Shown here: positions 22,180-33,799 of the stretch, one piece after another
How the letters are laid out: each line of letters starts with the position of its first letter
How positions within the stretch are numbered: position 1 is the stretch's first letter
Assembly (NCBI GenBank): GCA_963693285.1
Contig: OY848917.1
Span: 33,801,245 to 33,865,244, forward strand
DNA length: 64,000 bases
Source of the DNA: Xestospongia muta
Lineage: Eukaryota; Porifera; Demospongiae; Haplosclerida; Petrosiidae
Direction of reading: 5' to 3'
Made by a program: the position numbers and the translations under genes
The notes under the pieces: model-generated
Told to the model about the DNA's origin: nothing
What the model saw: the letters and a program-made list of their open reading frames with translations, nothing else
The model's database searches: none

Positions 22180-22466
22180 TGTAACAGGCCTTTAGTAAAT
22201 AGTATATAGTAGTTTGTATTAATGCATGTATCTTATCTTTGTTTACTGTCTCATACAGACTGACCTGTTAATTAGTGTACATGTGTTAATTAGACCTGAC
22301 CATATTGAGTTTGTACTTCTTTGTTGTCTGGTAGCCTTACTCTTGTTTTATTGTTCTTTGTTCTGTACTCTCTATTTAAATCTGTATTTTGTTATTGATC
22401 ATGATGATATTATCCTCCTGAACTAACACTCTCAGAGAATCTAGACTGTAACAGAACACTGTTACA
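22180..22466 (+). repeat. Candidate 3' LTR of the gypsy element
   Basis: A 287-bp stretch starts TGTAACAG and ends CTGTTACA, giving the TG...CA inverted termini of an LTR, about 100 bp after the integrase stop. A weak purine tract (AAAGGGATGAG) precedes it. No left LTR is in the window, so the boundaries rest on the termini only. Confidence 0.6.
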
Positions 22467-23165
22467 TTTCCTTAAAAAAGGAAAATAATAATTGAGAAAA
22501 AACCTGCAAAACATTTCATCCTTGCTCTGAAATTAAAATGAATTAATCTTCCTTTCATAGAAACATCTCTTTTATTCACAAAAACTCAATTCACAGAGAA
22601 ACAAGTTGAAGTGCTTAAAAAGATTGTGCAGCAAATCAGTTATAAAACTGTCAAAACAGAATGTCTTAGTTGCAGTAACTCAACAGTCTTCATTTAAAGC
22701 TAAAGCTAAAACTAAATGTGGGTCTAAGTATAATATCTTATCAGTATATTATCAATTATATAATTATCAGATAAAGGTCAAGTAATCTCATTGTCACTTA
22801 CAAAGCAATTTTATGAATATTCTTTTGCTGTATATTCTGAATGTAATGGTACACTCCATTGTCTATTCATTGGTTTGATAATGACAAAGAAATAATGCCG
22901 TTTTGTACTGCAAAAATAGTACCAGTCTGCACTAAAAATATTGCAGCCAATTTCTATTGCAGAGTACGTAATGAATATTACGTAATGAATATGGGTCACA
23001 TTACAGGAATTTATCACTAGGTATTGCTCAGTAGATAAGATATTTCGACCATACTGGGCTGGCATGTTTTTTGCTACTATGCTGCACAGAACACGATGTG
23101 AACAAGAACCGGACCGGAATTCAGTCATGCCTGCCAGAATCTGCTGAGTCACCAGTGAGTCACAA

Positions 23166-23290
23166 ATGCCGAGGGAAACCACATGGAGTAAAGATGAACA
23201 TTTACGCTTATAGATGTCTGGGGACAAAAGAATGTACAAGTGCAGTTGGAGGACTGTAAAAGAAACCAGGTAGTGTATGAAAAAATAGCT
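23166..23290 (+). pseudogene. Myb/SANT-like exon, copy 1 (frameshifted)
   Basis: It starts MPRETTWSKDE and then loses one base in a run of A relative to copy 2, which throws the rest out of frame (otherwise LIDVWGQKNVQVQLEDCKRN and VVYEKIAKELQ). See copy 2 for the domain. Confidence 0.55.
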
Positions 23291-23997
23291 AAAGAGCTAC
23301 AGGGTATTCTTCAACTATTACAGTCTTTTCTGATATATAAACCATGCATCACAGGTTAGGCAAAAATTCAATTCTGATTACTTCCTAACAGGTGCTTCCA
23401 ATTCCATGGAAGAAACAAAAAGTGGTTTTTCTAAAGACACGGTAGAGGTAAATCAGAATTTTTTTCCACTTCAATTGCAAAAATACACCAAGTCTTGAAA
23501 TGTGCAGATCTTTCCTGAAAAATAAAAATAATATCTGTGAAGAAATCTGCAAAAACATTTCATCCTTGTTCTAAAATTAAATTCATCTCTTTTATTCACA
23601 AAACAAAAATACCATTCACAAAGAAACAAGTTTATTTACAAAACAAAAAATATCAGTCACAGAGAAACCAGTTGGAGTGCTTGAATAAAAACTTGCTGAG
23701 ACAATTCACAAAACAAAAAAGAATCCATTCACTGCAGAAATCAGTTGTAAAACTGGCAAAACAAAAATACTACCAGTCGGCACTAAAAATATTGCACCCA
23801 ATTTCTATTGCAAAGTACGTAATGAATATGGATCACATTACAGGAATTTATCACTAGGTATTGCTCAGTAGATAAGATATTTGGACCATACTGGTATCTT
23901 TTTACTACTATGCTGCATAGTACAAAACGTGGACAAGAACCGGGCTGAAATTCAGTCACGCCTGCCATAATGTGCTTAGTCACCTACGAGTCATAAA

Positions 23998-24147
23998 ATG
24001 GCAAGTAGAACCACATGGAGTAAAGATGAAACATTCAAGCTTATAGATGTCTGGGGACAAAAGAATGTACGAGTGCAGTTGGAGGACTGTAAAAGAAACC
24101 AGGTAGTGTATGAAAAAACAGCTAAAGAGCTACAAGGTATTCTTTAG
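23998..24147 (+). CDS. Myb/SANT-like (trihelix) DNA-binding exon, copy 2
   Basis: Open frame of 49 codons from ATG: MASRTTWSKDETFKLIDVWG, then QLEDCKRNQVVYEK and AKELQ, ending in a stop. The pattern W..DET..LI..WG......QLE...RN..VYEK.AKEL is the first two helices of the Myb/SANT-like or trihelix domain (Myb_DNA-bind_4 type), which binds DNA. Such exons occur in host factors and in the second protein of PIF/Harbinger transposons. The third helix is not in this frame. A possible donor (ACAG/GTTAGG) follows about 30 bp later, so splicing may bypass the stop or the copy may be dead. It is the only copy without a frameshift. Confidence 0.5.
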   Translation: MASRTTWSKDETFKLIDVWGQKNVRVQLEDCKRNQVVYEKTAKELQGIL

Positions 24148-25107
24148 CCATTACAGTCTTTTCTGATATAAAACCATCACAGGTTAGGCAAAACTTTTAA
24201 AATCACCAATTCCGATTACTTCCTAACAGGTGCTTCCAATTCAATGGAAGAACCAAAAAGTGGTTTTTCTAAAGACATGATAGAGGTAATTTAGAATTTT
24301 TTCCACTTCAATTGCAAAAAAAGACACCAAGTCTTGACATATGCAGATCTTTCCTGAAAAATGAAAATAATATCTGTAAAATAATCTGCAAAAACATTTC
24401 ATCCTTGTTCTGAAATTAAATTCATCTTCCTTTCATAGAAACTTCATCTCTTTATTCACAAAACAAAAAATTTCGATTCGCAGAGAAACAAGTTGAGGTG
24501 CTCGAAGAAAAAAGTTGCTGAGACAATTCAACAAACAAAAAAGAATCCATTCACCAAAAAACAAGTTCAAGTGCTCAAAGATTGTGCAGAAATCAGTTGT
24601 AAAACTGGCAAACAGAATATCTTAGTTGCAGTAACTCAACAGTCTTCATTTAAAGCTAAAGCTGAAACTTAATGTGGTGCACTATAATATCTTATCAGTA
24701 TATTATCAATTATATAATAATCAGACAAAGGTCAAGTGATCTCGTTCTCACTTACAAAGCAAATTTATGAATATTCTTTTGCTGTATATTCTGAATGTAA
24801 TGGTACACTCTATTGTCTATTCATTGGTTTGATAAATGACAACAAAATAATGCTGTTTTATAATACAAAAATAGTACCAGTCTGCACTAAAAATATTGCA
24901 CCCAATTTCTATTGCAAAGTACGTAATAAATATGGGTCACATTACAGGAATTTATCACTAGGTATTGCTCAGTAGATAAGATATTTGGACCATACTGGGC
25001 TGGCATACTTTTTTCTACTCTGCTTCACAGTACAAGACGTGAACAAGAAACAGGCTGAAATTCAGTTACGCCTGCCAGAATCTGCTGAGTCACCAATGAG
25101 TCATAAA

Positions 25108-25221
25108 ATGGCGAGTGAAGCCACATGGATTAAGGACGAAACATTCAAGCTTATAGATGTCTGGGGACAAGAGAATGTACAAGTGCAGTTGGAGGACTGT
25201 AAAAAAACAGGTAGTATATGA
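25108..25221 (+). pseudogene. Myb/SANT-like exon, copy 3 (frameshifted)
   Basis: It reads MASEATWIKDETFKLIDVWG and QENVQVQLEDCK, then goes out of frame where copy 2 has AAAAGAAACCAG and this copy has AAAAAAACAG. The conserved first helices and the loss of the end support an inactive duplicate. Confidence 0.55.
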
Positions 25222-25440
25222 AAAAAATAGCTAAAGAGCTACAAGGTATTCTTCAGTCTTTTCTGATATAAAAACTATCATAGGTTGGGCATAAATTTTA
25301 TAATCACCAATTGTGATTACTTCCTAACAGGTGCCTCCAATTCAATCAAAGAATTGGAGAAGTGGTTTTTTCTAAAGACACGGTAGGGGTAATTCAGAAG
25401 TTTTTTGCGCATTAATTGGAAAAAGACACCAAGTCAATGT

Positions 25441-26740
25441 CCATTATCTCCACTGCTCATCAGTGAAACCACAAAATGATGAAGATATTTTGGTTGGAAT
25501 TCTACCTACATCATCGAGTGTGACATATGCATGTACTCTTACTTGGATGTTATCAAAATCACTTTCCTTCAGAATTTTCAACTCTTTTCAAAGTGATATC
25601 ATGTGCCAAGCACATCCTAGCAATAAATTATGCAAAGGGTCAATAACACACATTTGCACAGGATCAAAGTAAGGTAATCGAAGAGGAACAGAATATCAAC
25701 AGCTATACTTCTGTTCAACTTCTTTTTGAACACTTAGTATTTGACAAGCACGATTCTCTAAATAAAGTGTGGAATGAGTGTGATAATATCTATGTTCTTC
25801 TATAGATACTAAAGTATAAGAGGCCCAGAAGTGGCAGCAACAAAAAAATATGCTAAAATATATTATAATATCATATATATATATATAAGTATTTTTGTTC
25901 TATTACTAAATATGTTAGTTATTGCATATTTTCAGAACCACAGTGGCTTTGTAGCTGTCTTAAATCACAAAAGGCAATACCTGATTATTATTTTACAGAG
26001 TATAATACATAGTTGAAGCATAGAACTGTTCCATGTAAATTGTTCAAGTTCATTGCATCATCAGTGTCTCTTAAAACATATATCTGTGATTTCAATTGTA
26101 GCATACAACTTCATAGCTCCCTGACATTTGATTCTAATGTCCTCAGCTATCAAAGCTTTCATATCACATCAAAAAGTCATAGTCAACAGAGGGGACCTTG
26201 TCAAAGTTAACAGCGCAGATGTAAAGTCACACTTTTGTAGCTACTCTTTATTACTAGTTATTATTCTTTAGGTGTCTTGTGAAATTTTGCTAGCTACTTT
26301 CAATGATCAGGGAATATTTAATGATATTTGTATTGTGAGGGAATTAAAAACGCACACTATGATAAATGGATCGCCTCTATTTAGAGAGTTTGATTGTCCA
26401 CTTCTTGAAATAACAACTATACTATGTCCGAGTTGAGTTGAGCCCTTCATTAAAAAAGGTGTTTTATGCATAAAATGTAAGGTGAGGTATTTCCTAACCT
26501 ATTATATGCAATTAGGTCTGAAGTACATTTTCATAATATTCATCATTTGTTCATGTGAATGTAAGGTTGAGTGGTATTACGATAATTAGTAGAACCGTTA
26601 AAATGGAAACGATATACCATCATTTTTTATAATATCATATTACCGTTAATTAATTAACCATAATAACCATGAGGATTAAGATGGATGCCAGCAACAATGT
26701 TGAGATAGAACAGCAGTACCTGAAATTACAGTCGGACATA
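25441..26740. other. No gene recognised
   Basis: Short reading frames are present (for example 25463-25672) but show no motif I know and no splice context. A short TA run lies at about 25873-25888. Confidence 0.5.
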
Positions 26741-26769
26741 GGAAAAATTCTCTGACATTTCTAATTTTA

Positions 26770-27770
26770 AATGTTAAAAAGTAGCATCACGACGTGGAGA
26801 TAGCTTGATTAGCTTGATGATTTCATACGAAGTATTGAAAGTGTTTCTCATTGTTATACAAGACTTAATAGCATCTGAACAAGCAAGGCCATGAGCATGA
26901 CCATAACAGTGTGTAACTACTGCCCTAGGTTCTTCTTTCTGTATTTAGGTTGCTAACCCTCTTTAAGATCAACACATTGAAGCAGCACCTTATAATTTTG
27001 ACCCCTGAGCTTGCTGGTTGAAATATTCAGCCTATATAAAACATCATGTGCCACTGGTTGTAACATTTCTGATTGAGTAGATTCAATCTGATAAAGGCCA
27101 ATGAACTGTTCATGGGCTACTAAATGGTTGTCTACCCATCAGAAACAAACACCTGTTCTTTGTTTTATATATCCATAGTTTCATCAACCATAATAGTCAG
27201 AAAAAGAGCTGTAGATAAAGACTTAACTATTTGTCGCAAGACCTGCAATGACATGACCTTAAGAACTTCATTTTGTATATTTAGTGCTATATATTTATCA
27301 GTTTTCTTCTCAATCCAGTTAACAAGTAGTATGTCATCTTCACTCCATAGCTTTAAGAGCTGATTGAAGTTTGAATCAGACTCATCTCCATGACCTCTTA
27401 AAGGAAGTCCTTGCCTAGCAAGGAATCTAATATTCGAAAGAATTTTGAGGATTTAATTTTTCTTGTTGGTAAATTGCTGAAAGAGATTCTCCGACATCTT
27501 TAGTTGTGGAAGGCAATGTCATTACTTTAAATGTTACTGCTTTGTGACAGTTGCTAGAAGAATGTATACTAAACTTTGTAGAAGCATCCTTCCAGTTGTG
27601 GTAACCTTTTAAAAATAATGCCATAACAAGATTAGGAGACCACTAAAATTTTTTTTTCTGAGTAGGCACAAGCATCTTCAACATAATGTAACCAAGACCA
27701 TTTACTAAACCACGAAACTTGAAAGCTTCTATTACAAACCATTATTCCCAAATTCCCCTTTTTGGAAATG
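26770..27770 (-). pseudogene. hAT-like ZMYM1/DUF4371-type transposase relic
   Basis: On the minus strand, from right to left: FLKGYHNWKDASTKFSIHSS with NCHKAV (TTF-type zinc finger region), TLPSTTKDVGESLS, LARQGLPLRGHGDESDSNF, LVNWIEKKTDKYIAL, NEVLKVMSLQVLRQIVKSLS, LTIMVDETMD (catalytic Asp region of DUF4371). After a stop comes HEQFIGLYQIESTQSEMLQP, and finally EEPRAVVTHCYGHAHGLACS with SYEIIKLIKLSPRRDA. The order matches the transposase-derived domain of zinc finger MYM-type 1-like proteins. It has several stops (one immediately after VDETMDI) and lacks the hAT dimerisation end. Confidence 0.75.
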
Positions 27771-27959
27771 GAAAAGTAAAAGGTTTGTGTTGTTGGTTAG
27801 GCCAAGATCTACTGCTATTACCAGCGACTGCCATTGCATGCATGTGGCTTAGATTCAATAAACTGTGAAGTAAGGGAAGAGCTAGAGAAATTAAATTAAT
27901 TATTATTCATTATTAATAGTATACGAATATTAATAACTATGAATACTAATAAATTCACA

Positions 27960-28110
27960 TTAGTAGTGTAGCGGCCTAGTCTTGTGAGCCAACCCTTTGC
28001 TTAGAGAAGAAGGGTCTGGTCTACTATGCATATCGCAATTGTGTCCTTCCCCAGCATTCCAGTATTACTGGGGAAACCACTATTTGGTCAACAGGTACTT
28101 AAGCATGCCA
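27960..28110. repeat. Possible MITE end
   Basis: The stretch 'agaagggtctggtctactatgcatat' resembles 'ggaaaggtctggtagactgtgcatat' in the foldback element at 30464-30933, within a GC-richer island. It may be a diverged relative or single arm of that element. Confidence 0.3.
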
Positions 28111-28413
28111 CAATTGTTTACATAGTTGCATAATAATGTAAAATGTTAATTACTGCTAACAAAGTCTTCGTGTATTAAAAAAAAAAGAATAGATGCAGAG
28201 GAGATTCCTTTAGAAGAGAAGACTTGGCCTTGGATCAATCCAAGCAGGCGAGAGACTAGTGTGGCATATATAAGGCTTTTGCCAGACCCAGTCGGTAAAA
28301 AGACAAACACATCCATACCACTAATTAAGACTAGTAGCGGCTATGACTGCTATGATCGCTACAGCTCCTACACCACTGAACTTTTACATTTCTATTTTTG
28401 ATTGAGCTAAAAA

Positions 28414-29460
28414 TTGCATTGCTCTTCTTGCTGTTTGCAGCTGTGTTTGAAAGCAGGATTAGAGATCAGGACCATTGATTGTTTACTAGCAGCATCTCGA
28501 AAGTTGGTTGGTCATTTCAACCATAGTGTTGTTGCTTCAGAAGGCCTCAAGCATAAATGTCAACAAATGAATATACCACTACTAAAGGCTGCCCAAGAAT
28601 GTGTGACGATATAGAATTCACCTTTTTATATGTTACAACTGAGATGGCCAATAACTACTGTCAGAAATCAGACAGGTACCTTGACATAAAGTCAGACCAG
28701 TGGGCTCTTGCAGAGGAACTACTAAAAGTTCTTAGTCCATTTGAGGTAGCTACCACATATTTTGGTATTAAGGAAAATTGCTTCTATCTCTTCCGTTCTC
28801 CCAATTTTGTTAGGTATATTGGACAGTATCAAATCTTCTCCCAGTGACCATACAGGAATCAAGAAATTCAAAAAAGAACTTGACAGACAAGAACTTGAAA
28901 GACAGATTAAGCAGAGATGGCAATTGTGCGCAGATTTTTCCTCCATTCTTAAACTCGCAAGTGTAGTGGATCCTCAATTCAAACATTTGAAGTTCTTGGA
29001 AGAAACTTAGAAAATCGAAGTACATGCTGAGGTTGTTGAAGACTTGAAAGGTTGAATCAGTATTCAATGGAAGCTGATACCGAGACAAATCAAACAGACC
29101 AGACACAAGAAGACTTAAAAGACCCTAAACTTATGTAACCTAGATCCAAGAAAAGAGCTTTCGATATTTTCCTTCAATAGGAATAGTTAAATAGCACTAT
29201 TACCCCAGAATTGGAGTTTCAACAATGTTTGTCTGAGATATCAGCATCATGTAATATTAACCCAATCAAGTGGTAGGAAAAAAAAATCAGACATTTCCAC
29301 ATGTCAGTAAGCTAGCAGCAGAAATTCTTAATATACCAGCAACGTCTACATAGTCTGAGTGAACATTCTCCAAAGCTGGTTAACAGTTTCTTCCTTGAGA
29401 TCCTGCCTCAAGCCTAAAAATGTTGATAATCCTGTATTTTTAAACAAGAACTGGATTATA
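28414..29460 (+). pseudogene. hAT transposase relic (ZBED-like)
   Basis: Plus-strand pieces in order: LQLCLKAGLEIRTIDCLLAA with KLVGHFNHSV, SDRYLDIKSDQWALAEELLK and LSPFEVATTYFG, SSVLPILLGILDSIKSSPSD, QRWQLCADFSSILKLASVVD with PQFKHLKFL. After further frame breaks comes KLAAEILNIPATST (about 29310-29350), the start of the hAT dimerisation domain. This is the layout of ZBED1/ZBED4-like hAT transposases, which cut and paste DNA. The first catalytic region is not present and at least four frame breaks occur. Confidence 0.75.
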
Positions 29461-29469
29461 TTAAACAAA

Positions 29470-30460
29470 TAAATTTTTAAAAATATTTTTAGGGTAATTA
29501 GATTTTTGTGGTTTCACAGTTTACATGCAAATCTTCAAAGTATTGGAATGGTTTTGCAACGAATCTTCGAAGAAATGAAATGCACCTTCGTCTTAGCCGT
29601 AGTCACTGCTGACAAATCAATATAGGTATAAAAGTGTGGGTCAATTGTTATGTGTGTGGCTTTAGAGTTTCGGTAAGAAAACAAGGAAACAACACTAAAA
29701 TGGGATTAGGTATTAATGTTGTGATGGAACTTACACATGTAATTGCTGAAAAAAGTATACTATTTCTTGTGAAGACAAAAGTACAGACTAAAAAACATGT
29801 CCTTTTAACATTATACAGCACAACAAGTAAACAAGAGGTGTTGATTGTAATGATCAACTCCGGCAATACTAGTTACTGAGTCTGACTAAGAAATCACAAT
29901 GTATATCAGTGTATTGGATTATTTAGTAGATGCATACATTATATCACAATAAATACCTTCAAAAAGAGCTGTTAACTCTTTCCAAAAAGTTTGGAAATAG
30001 TTAGCTTGATAAGATATTGGCAAATAAATCCGTTGCTAGTCTCACTGCCATCACATACCAGTCCCTTACGTTTAATATCAAGTGATGCTACACTGTTGGA
30101 TGAAGGAATCAAGATGGAGTAAATGTAACCTGTGTTACAATAAAAGAAGGAAGAGATGTTATCTATATACTAACGCTTGTACACCAAAGGTGTCACCACT
30201 CCCCCACACACTCAAACACTCACTCATTTACCTTAAAACTGTTCATGAAGACAGCAGACACATTTCTAAACACTCGTTGAGTGGTTTTACTGGGTGTTGT
30301 AGCGTTAGAAAGCTAAACAACTCCTGATATACAAAAACACGTTTCTTTCTCTTAAGGTCTTACGAAATTAATTTCGTCATACCACAAAATAACGGGCTTC
30401 CGTTAATAAAGGGCTAATTAAAAGTACTCACTCTTTGAACAATACGATTGAAAACTTTTA
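29470..30460. other. No gene recognised
   Basis: Two small frames (29634-29879 and 30082-30327, +) have no recognisable motif. I see no splice structure or repeat worth naming. Confidence 0.45.
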
Positions 30461-30463
30461 GTT

Positions 30464-30933
30464 TTGCGTAGCCAGCCCCTCCCCCCCTGCGGGTAGGAAA
30501 GGTCTGGTAGACTGTGCATATGTGCATATCTGGTAGTGTTCGTTCAAAGAACTAATGGAAGTTGGTAGCCCTGTAAGTAGGTCTAAGTGAATGAGGTTAA
30601 ACACCTACTCGAAATTTACTGATTCAGCATGTTAATTCACTGTGATAAAGCATTAATTTCTCTACAAGAAATAGCAAAAGCTAGAAATTCGAATTAGGCA
30701 GTGCAGACAAAGAAAAAAGAATGAACAAAGGTAAGGCTTGTACAAAGATAAGCTGATTAACGCTTTATCATAGTGAATTAGCATGCTAAATCAGCAAATT
30801 TCGAGTAGGTGTTTAACCTCATCCACTTAGATCCACTTACCGGGCTACCAACTTCCGGTAGTTCTCTGAACAAACACTAAGCACAGTCTACCAGACCTTT
30901 CCTACTCGCAGGGGAGAGGGGCTGGCTACGCAA
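30464..30933. mobile_element. Foldback/MITE-type element
   Basis: A 470-bp element whose halves are reverse complements. It starts TTGCGTAGCCAGCCCCT and ends AGGGGCTGGCTACGCAA. The arms (about 30464-30655 and 30750-30933) share 'ggaaaggtctggtagactgtgc', 'gttaaacacctactcgaaatt' and 'agcatgttaattcactgtgataaagc' in opposite orientation. The ~95-bp centre is not palindromic. There is no coding sequence, so it would be a non-autonomous DNA element. I could not fix a target-site duplication. Confidence 0.75.
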
Positions 30934-30939
30934 GATTAG

Positions 30940-32700
30940 AAAACGTTTGTGTCTTTGATATTTAACTGGAATGTTGACGTCTATGATGTCATTGAAGATA
31001 TATAAAAGATGTGCATTTTAATACTAACTTTGTCATTACTCAGAGTAGAGAGGAGTATGTTCCCTTACCTACTAGAACAAACCTATTTCAGGTCAATTAA
31101 ACTTTGCCTCTATTTCAAAACAAAATATGTACTTTTATCAAGGACAGCAAAACAGGAGAACAAGACAGAAAGTTGGTATTGGTGTTTCATTTTGGACCAG
31201 ATTTATAAAGTGGAGCTCACCAATTTGTTCAAACTCTAACTAGTTAGATAGTCATGAACATTTCATGCTATGCTAAAAGTATATAGCTAAACTCCATATA
31301 TTGCAAATTTTAGCTAACAATTAGTTCAGCTTGCTAGCATCATTAGCTTGACTATTGAAATGGTTTCAGAACTGATCCCTCATTATAGCAGCAGATCTAG
31401 AATACCTGCATTTATTTCTCCCTGTTTGTCCAGTGGTTCAAGATCAGAAGAATCTCCTGCTACCACTACTTATACTCATTTACATTTCCTACACCATTTT
31501 CTCCATTAATAAAATCAGGTATCAGCGTCCACCTTGCAACTAAAATATAGAAGCTAGTTTTTATAATTCATCGTTCTCTACATAATTGATAATTTATTAG
31601 TGGATATTGGTTTTCAAGGCTCTTCCCAATTGTTACAATGAAACAATAAAATAAAACAAAGTGAATTGACACAACATTATTGATATCATACACTTCAAAA
31701 TAATTATATAAATGTTTGCATATTTTGTGTACAATGTAATAAAAACAACAATTCTACAACTGCTTTATATGTTGTGAAATTTAGTCAATTTTAATTATAC
31801 AGTAGGATAGTATTTCATGTGATTTGTCATTTATATTACATATAATATTGTTTAAAAAGATACTGAAGTACATGTTTAATTAGAGGAAAAATTTAAATAT
31901 GATATAGAGTCTTTGGGAAAACAATGTTTTCTGATTATAGTCATTATGATCAAATTTTATCTCACATATACATAATTTTTTATTTAAATAACAATAAAGT
32001 AAAAGACTTGATCACATACTTTTGATAATAAGAAGGTATGTGTAATAACAAGTATAGTAATGTCTTTATGCATATAATACATTTACATTTACATGATAGT
32101 ATATCCTGCCATCATCAGTAACATCAGCATGGTTCGACCTTTAATTCAAATTCATCAACATCATTGTAACCTTTAATTGCTGCCTGTTACAATGAAGTAT
32201 AATTTTACTGGATGATAAGAAAAGTAAACTTAACAATGTAGCCTCCATTTACATTATACTAATAATTAACATTAGTATACAATAATATTAAATTTAAAAT
32301 GATAATATACCAGTCATTATTGAAATAATTACATATATAATCTGTTTTTTTTTCTTTTGAGGAGATAAAGTGACTCTAAAGCACTGATGTATTATTTAAT
32401 GAGATGTACATATATTTAGATTAAGATGCATGTAATGATAATACATTCAATAATGGCATTGAAATGGAACTTTATGCTATTGACATTGCTTATGTCATTA
32501 TGCTAATGTGATGATATGATTCACAGACATTATGTGACTATTGTTATTTCTATTAACATTGAAATTTCATTTTAAAAGGTATGTACTACTCCAAGCAACA
32601 GCTATAATTAAATATTACAGCAATAACAAGTAGCCATCCAAGAGTCAACAGGATAAATTATTCATGGCATCAACTCAGTGATTTTGATAGAAGTAACAAT
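30940..32700. other. No gene recognised; one possible terminal exon
   Basis: AT-rich sequence. On the minus strand about 32127-32183 there is an acceptor-like TTGTAACAG followed by an open stretch AAIKGYNDVDEFELKVEPC and a stop, which could be a last exon. I cannot connect it to a gene with confidence. Confidence 0.3.
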
Positions 32701-32706
32701 GTGTTG

Positions 32707-33091
32707 TTAGTTGAAAGTTGTATGTTTAAGTTCCTCTAATTCATTTACTGTAGGAGTAATCCTTCTAAATGATCTGTGCCTACAAGGTTTTATAGGATCA
32801 TTGCCAAGACACCTTCTGTTGTGTACAACTATTGATTTCTGTGACTTTTCTACTAAGACAGTATTTTCATTTGATGAAGATGAATTACAATAACTCCAAT
32901 ATTCATTAATTATTGAATTTGACATCTATTAATTGTTTACAATTGTTGTGTCATTTGTCCATACTTCTTTCCTGTCAATAACTAAATAATTATAACAAAT
33001 AAAAGTAAATGATACATATTATATAATTTACATATACCTTAGCTAATATTGGCGAACATTTTTGAGACAAATTACTTGTTCTCTGCAAAAG
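32707..33091 (-). CDS. Candidate two-exon C-terminal coding segment
   Basis: Exon-like stretch 33038-33091 (18 codons, LLQRTSNLSQKCSPILAK) is preceded by an AG and followed by GTATAT. The stretch 32707-32925 is preceded by AATAG and reads MSNSIINEYWSYCNSSSSNE..., then CLGNDPIKPCRHRSFRRITP and ELEELKHTTFN before the stop. Both junctions are in phase 0. The composition (Ser-rich, Arg-rich, acidic end) would suit a cytoplasmic tail. I recognise no family and found no convincing upstream exon. It lies 4 kb downstream of the SRCR gene on the same strand, so an alternative tail or a separate gene are both possible. Confidence 0.3.
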
Positions 33092-33388
33092 CTTTGAAGT
33101 ACAAGTAGATCAGTCTTTTACTTACCTTCTCATTTCACATAACATTGAAAAAATAAAATTGCTCTAAGTTGAAATACATCCATTATAATTGATATCAATT
33201 TCTTTGTATAGTCGTAAAGATTGTGAACAGACAAAAGAAAACTGTGGAACGGTGATTGACTGACACTATAACAATGTATCAATGTATGTAAAACTATATA
33301 TGATCATTAATATTGTATTGATCTATATTGAAAAAGAATTCTAAAAATTACAATACTATGTCCTTGAAGGAAATGATGGAAAAAAGAT

Positions 33389-33451
33389 ACCTCTCAATTT
33401 ATGCGTGAATTTCACTTCAAGTTTATCATTTATGGAAAATGCAAGAAGTAA
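33389..33451 (+). pseudogene. Orphan 3' end of an MBF2-like gene
   Basis: The last 21 codons read TSQFMREFHFKFIIYGKCKK and a stop, matching the C-terminus of the array genes. The 3' flank that follows (to about 33790) also matches, including 'ataggacattt.agtaaacattgttaggtcaatgc' and the 'aaatggataaatagagggtaatcaatgga' run. Nothing upstream of 33389 matches. It is a truncated copy some 16 kb from the array. Confidence 0.85.
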
Positions 33452-33799
33452 TGTCAGTGTCTGTTATTTGATTTATGCAGCTTCAATAACTTATATTATA
33501 GGACATTTAAGTAAACATTGTTAGGTCAATGCTACATTAATATATTGCTTTCTATAGTTTTGATTATAACACATAATGTAAATGTATTTTTTTATTCAAT
33601 CTAAAAAATCAATCAATATCTACTAGCAGCAGCACCATGTAAATGGATAAATAGAGGGTAATCAATGGATGAAGGAAATGATGGATAGATAGATGTGCTT
33701 GTTAATCTGATGATAGACTAATAAATGAATGTATAAATTGAAGTGAGAAAGACAACTTAGTTACTGTCATGATCAATTACAGTAAAAATATTATATTGA

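Larger units (their letters stand above)
20209..22466 (+). mobile_element. 5'-truncated Ty3/gypsy retrotransposon
   Basis: The element keeps only the 3' half of pol plus the right LTR. It begins inside RNase H; gag, protease and reverse transcriptase are missing, replaced at about 20223 by the hAT fragment. Order of parts: RNase H, integrase zinc-binding region, integrase core, C-terminal region, LTR. That order is diagnostic for Ty3/gypsy (Metaviridae-type) retrotransposons. Several stops and frameshifts show it is dead. Confidence 0.85.
22479..25440 (+). repeat. Three tandem copies of a ~1 kb segment with a Myb/SANT exon
   Basis: Three direct copies, about 22479-23514, 23515-24351 and 24352-25440. 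Each begins near 'ctgcaaaaacatttcatccttg', passes through a series of 'cacaaaacaaaaa' and 'agagaaacaagttg' motifs, then 'aatttctattgcaaagtacgtaatgaatatgg', then a Myb/SANT-like exon and 'tccaattc.atggaagaa'. The middle copy lacks a ~190-bp part present in the others (the 'aaagctaaagct...attcattggtttg' stretch). Tandem duplication is clear; what the segment belongs to is not. Confidence 0.75.

Noticed and set aside
22811..23239. 142-codon minus-strand frame in the triplicated region
   Set aside because: The other two copies do not preserve it, whereas the plus-strand Myb/SANT exon is preserved.
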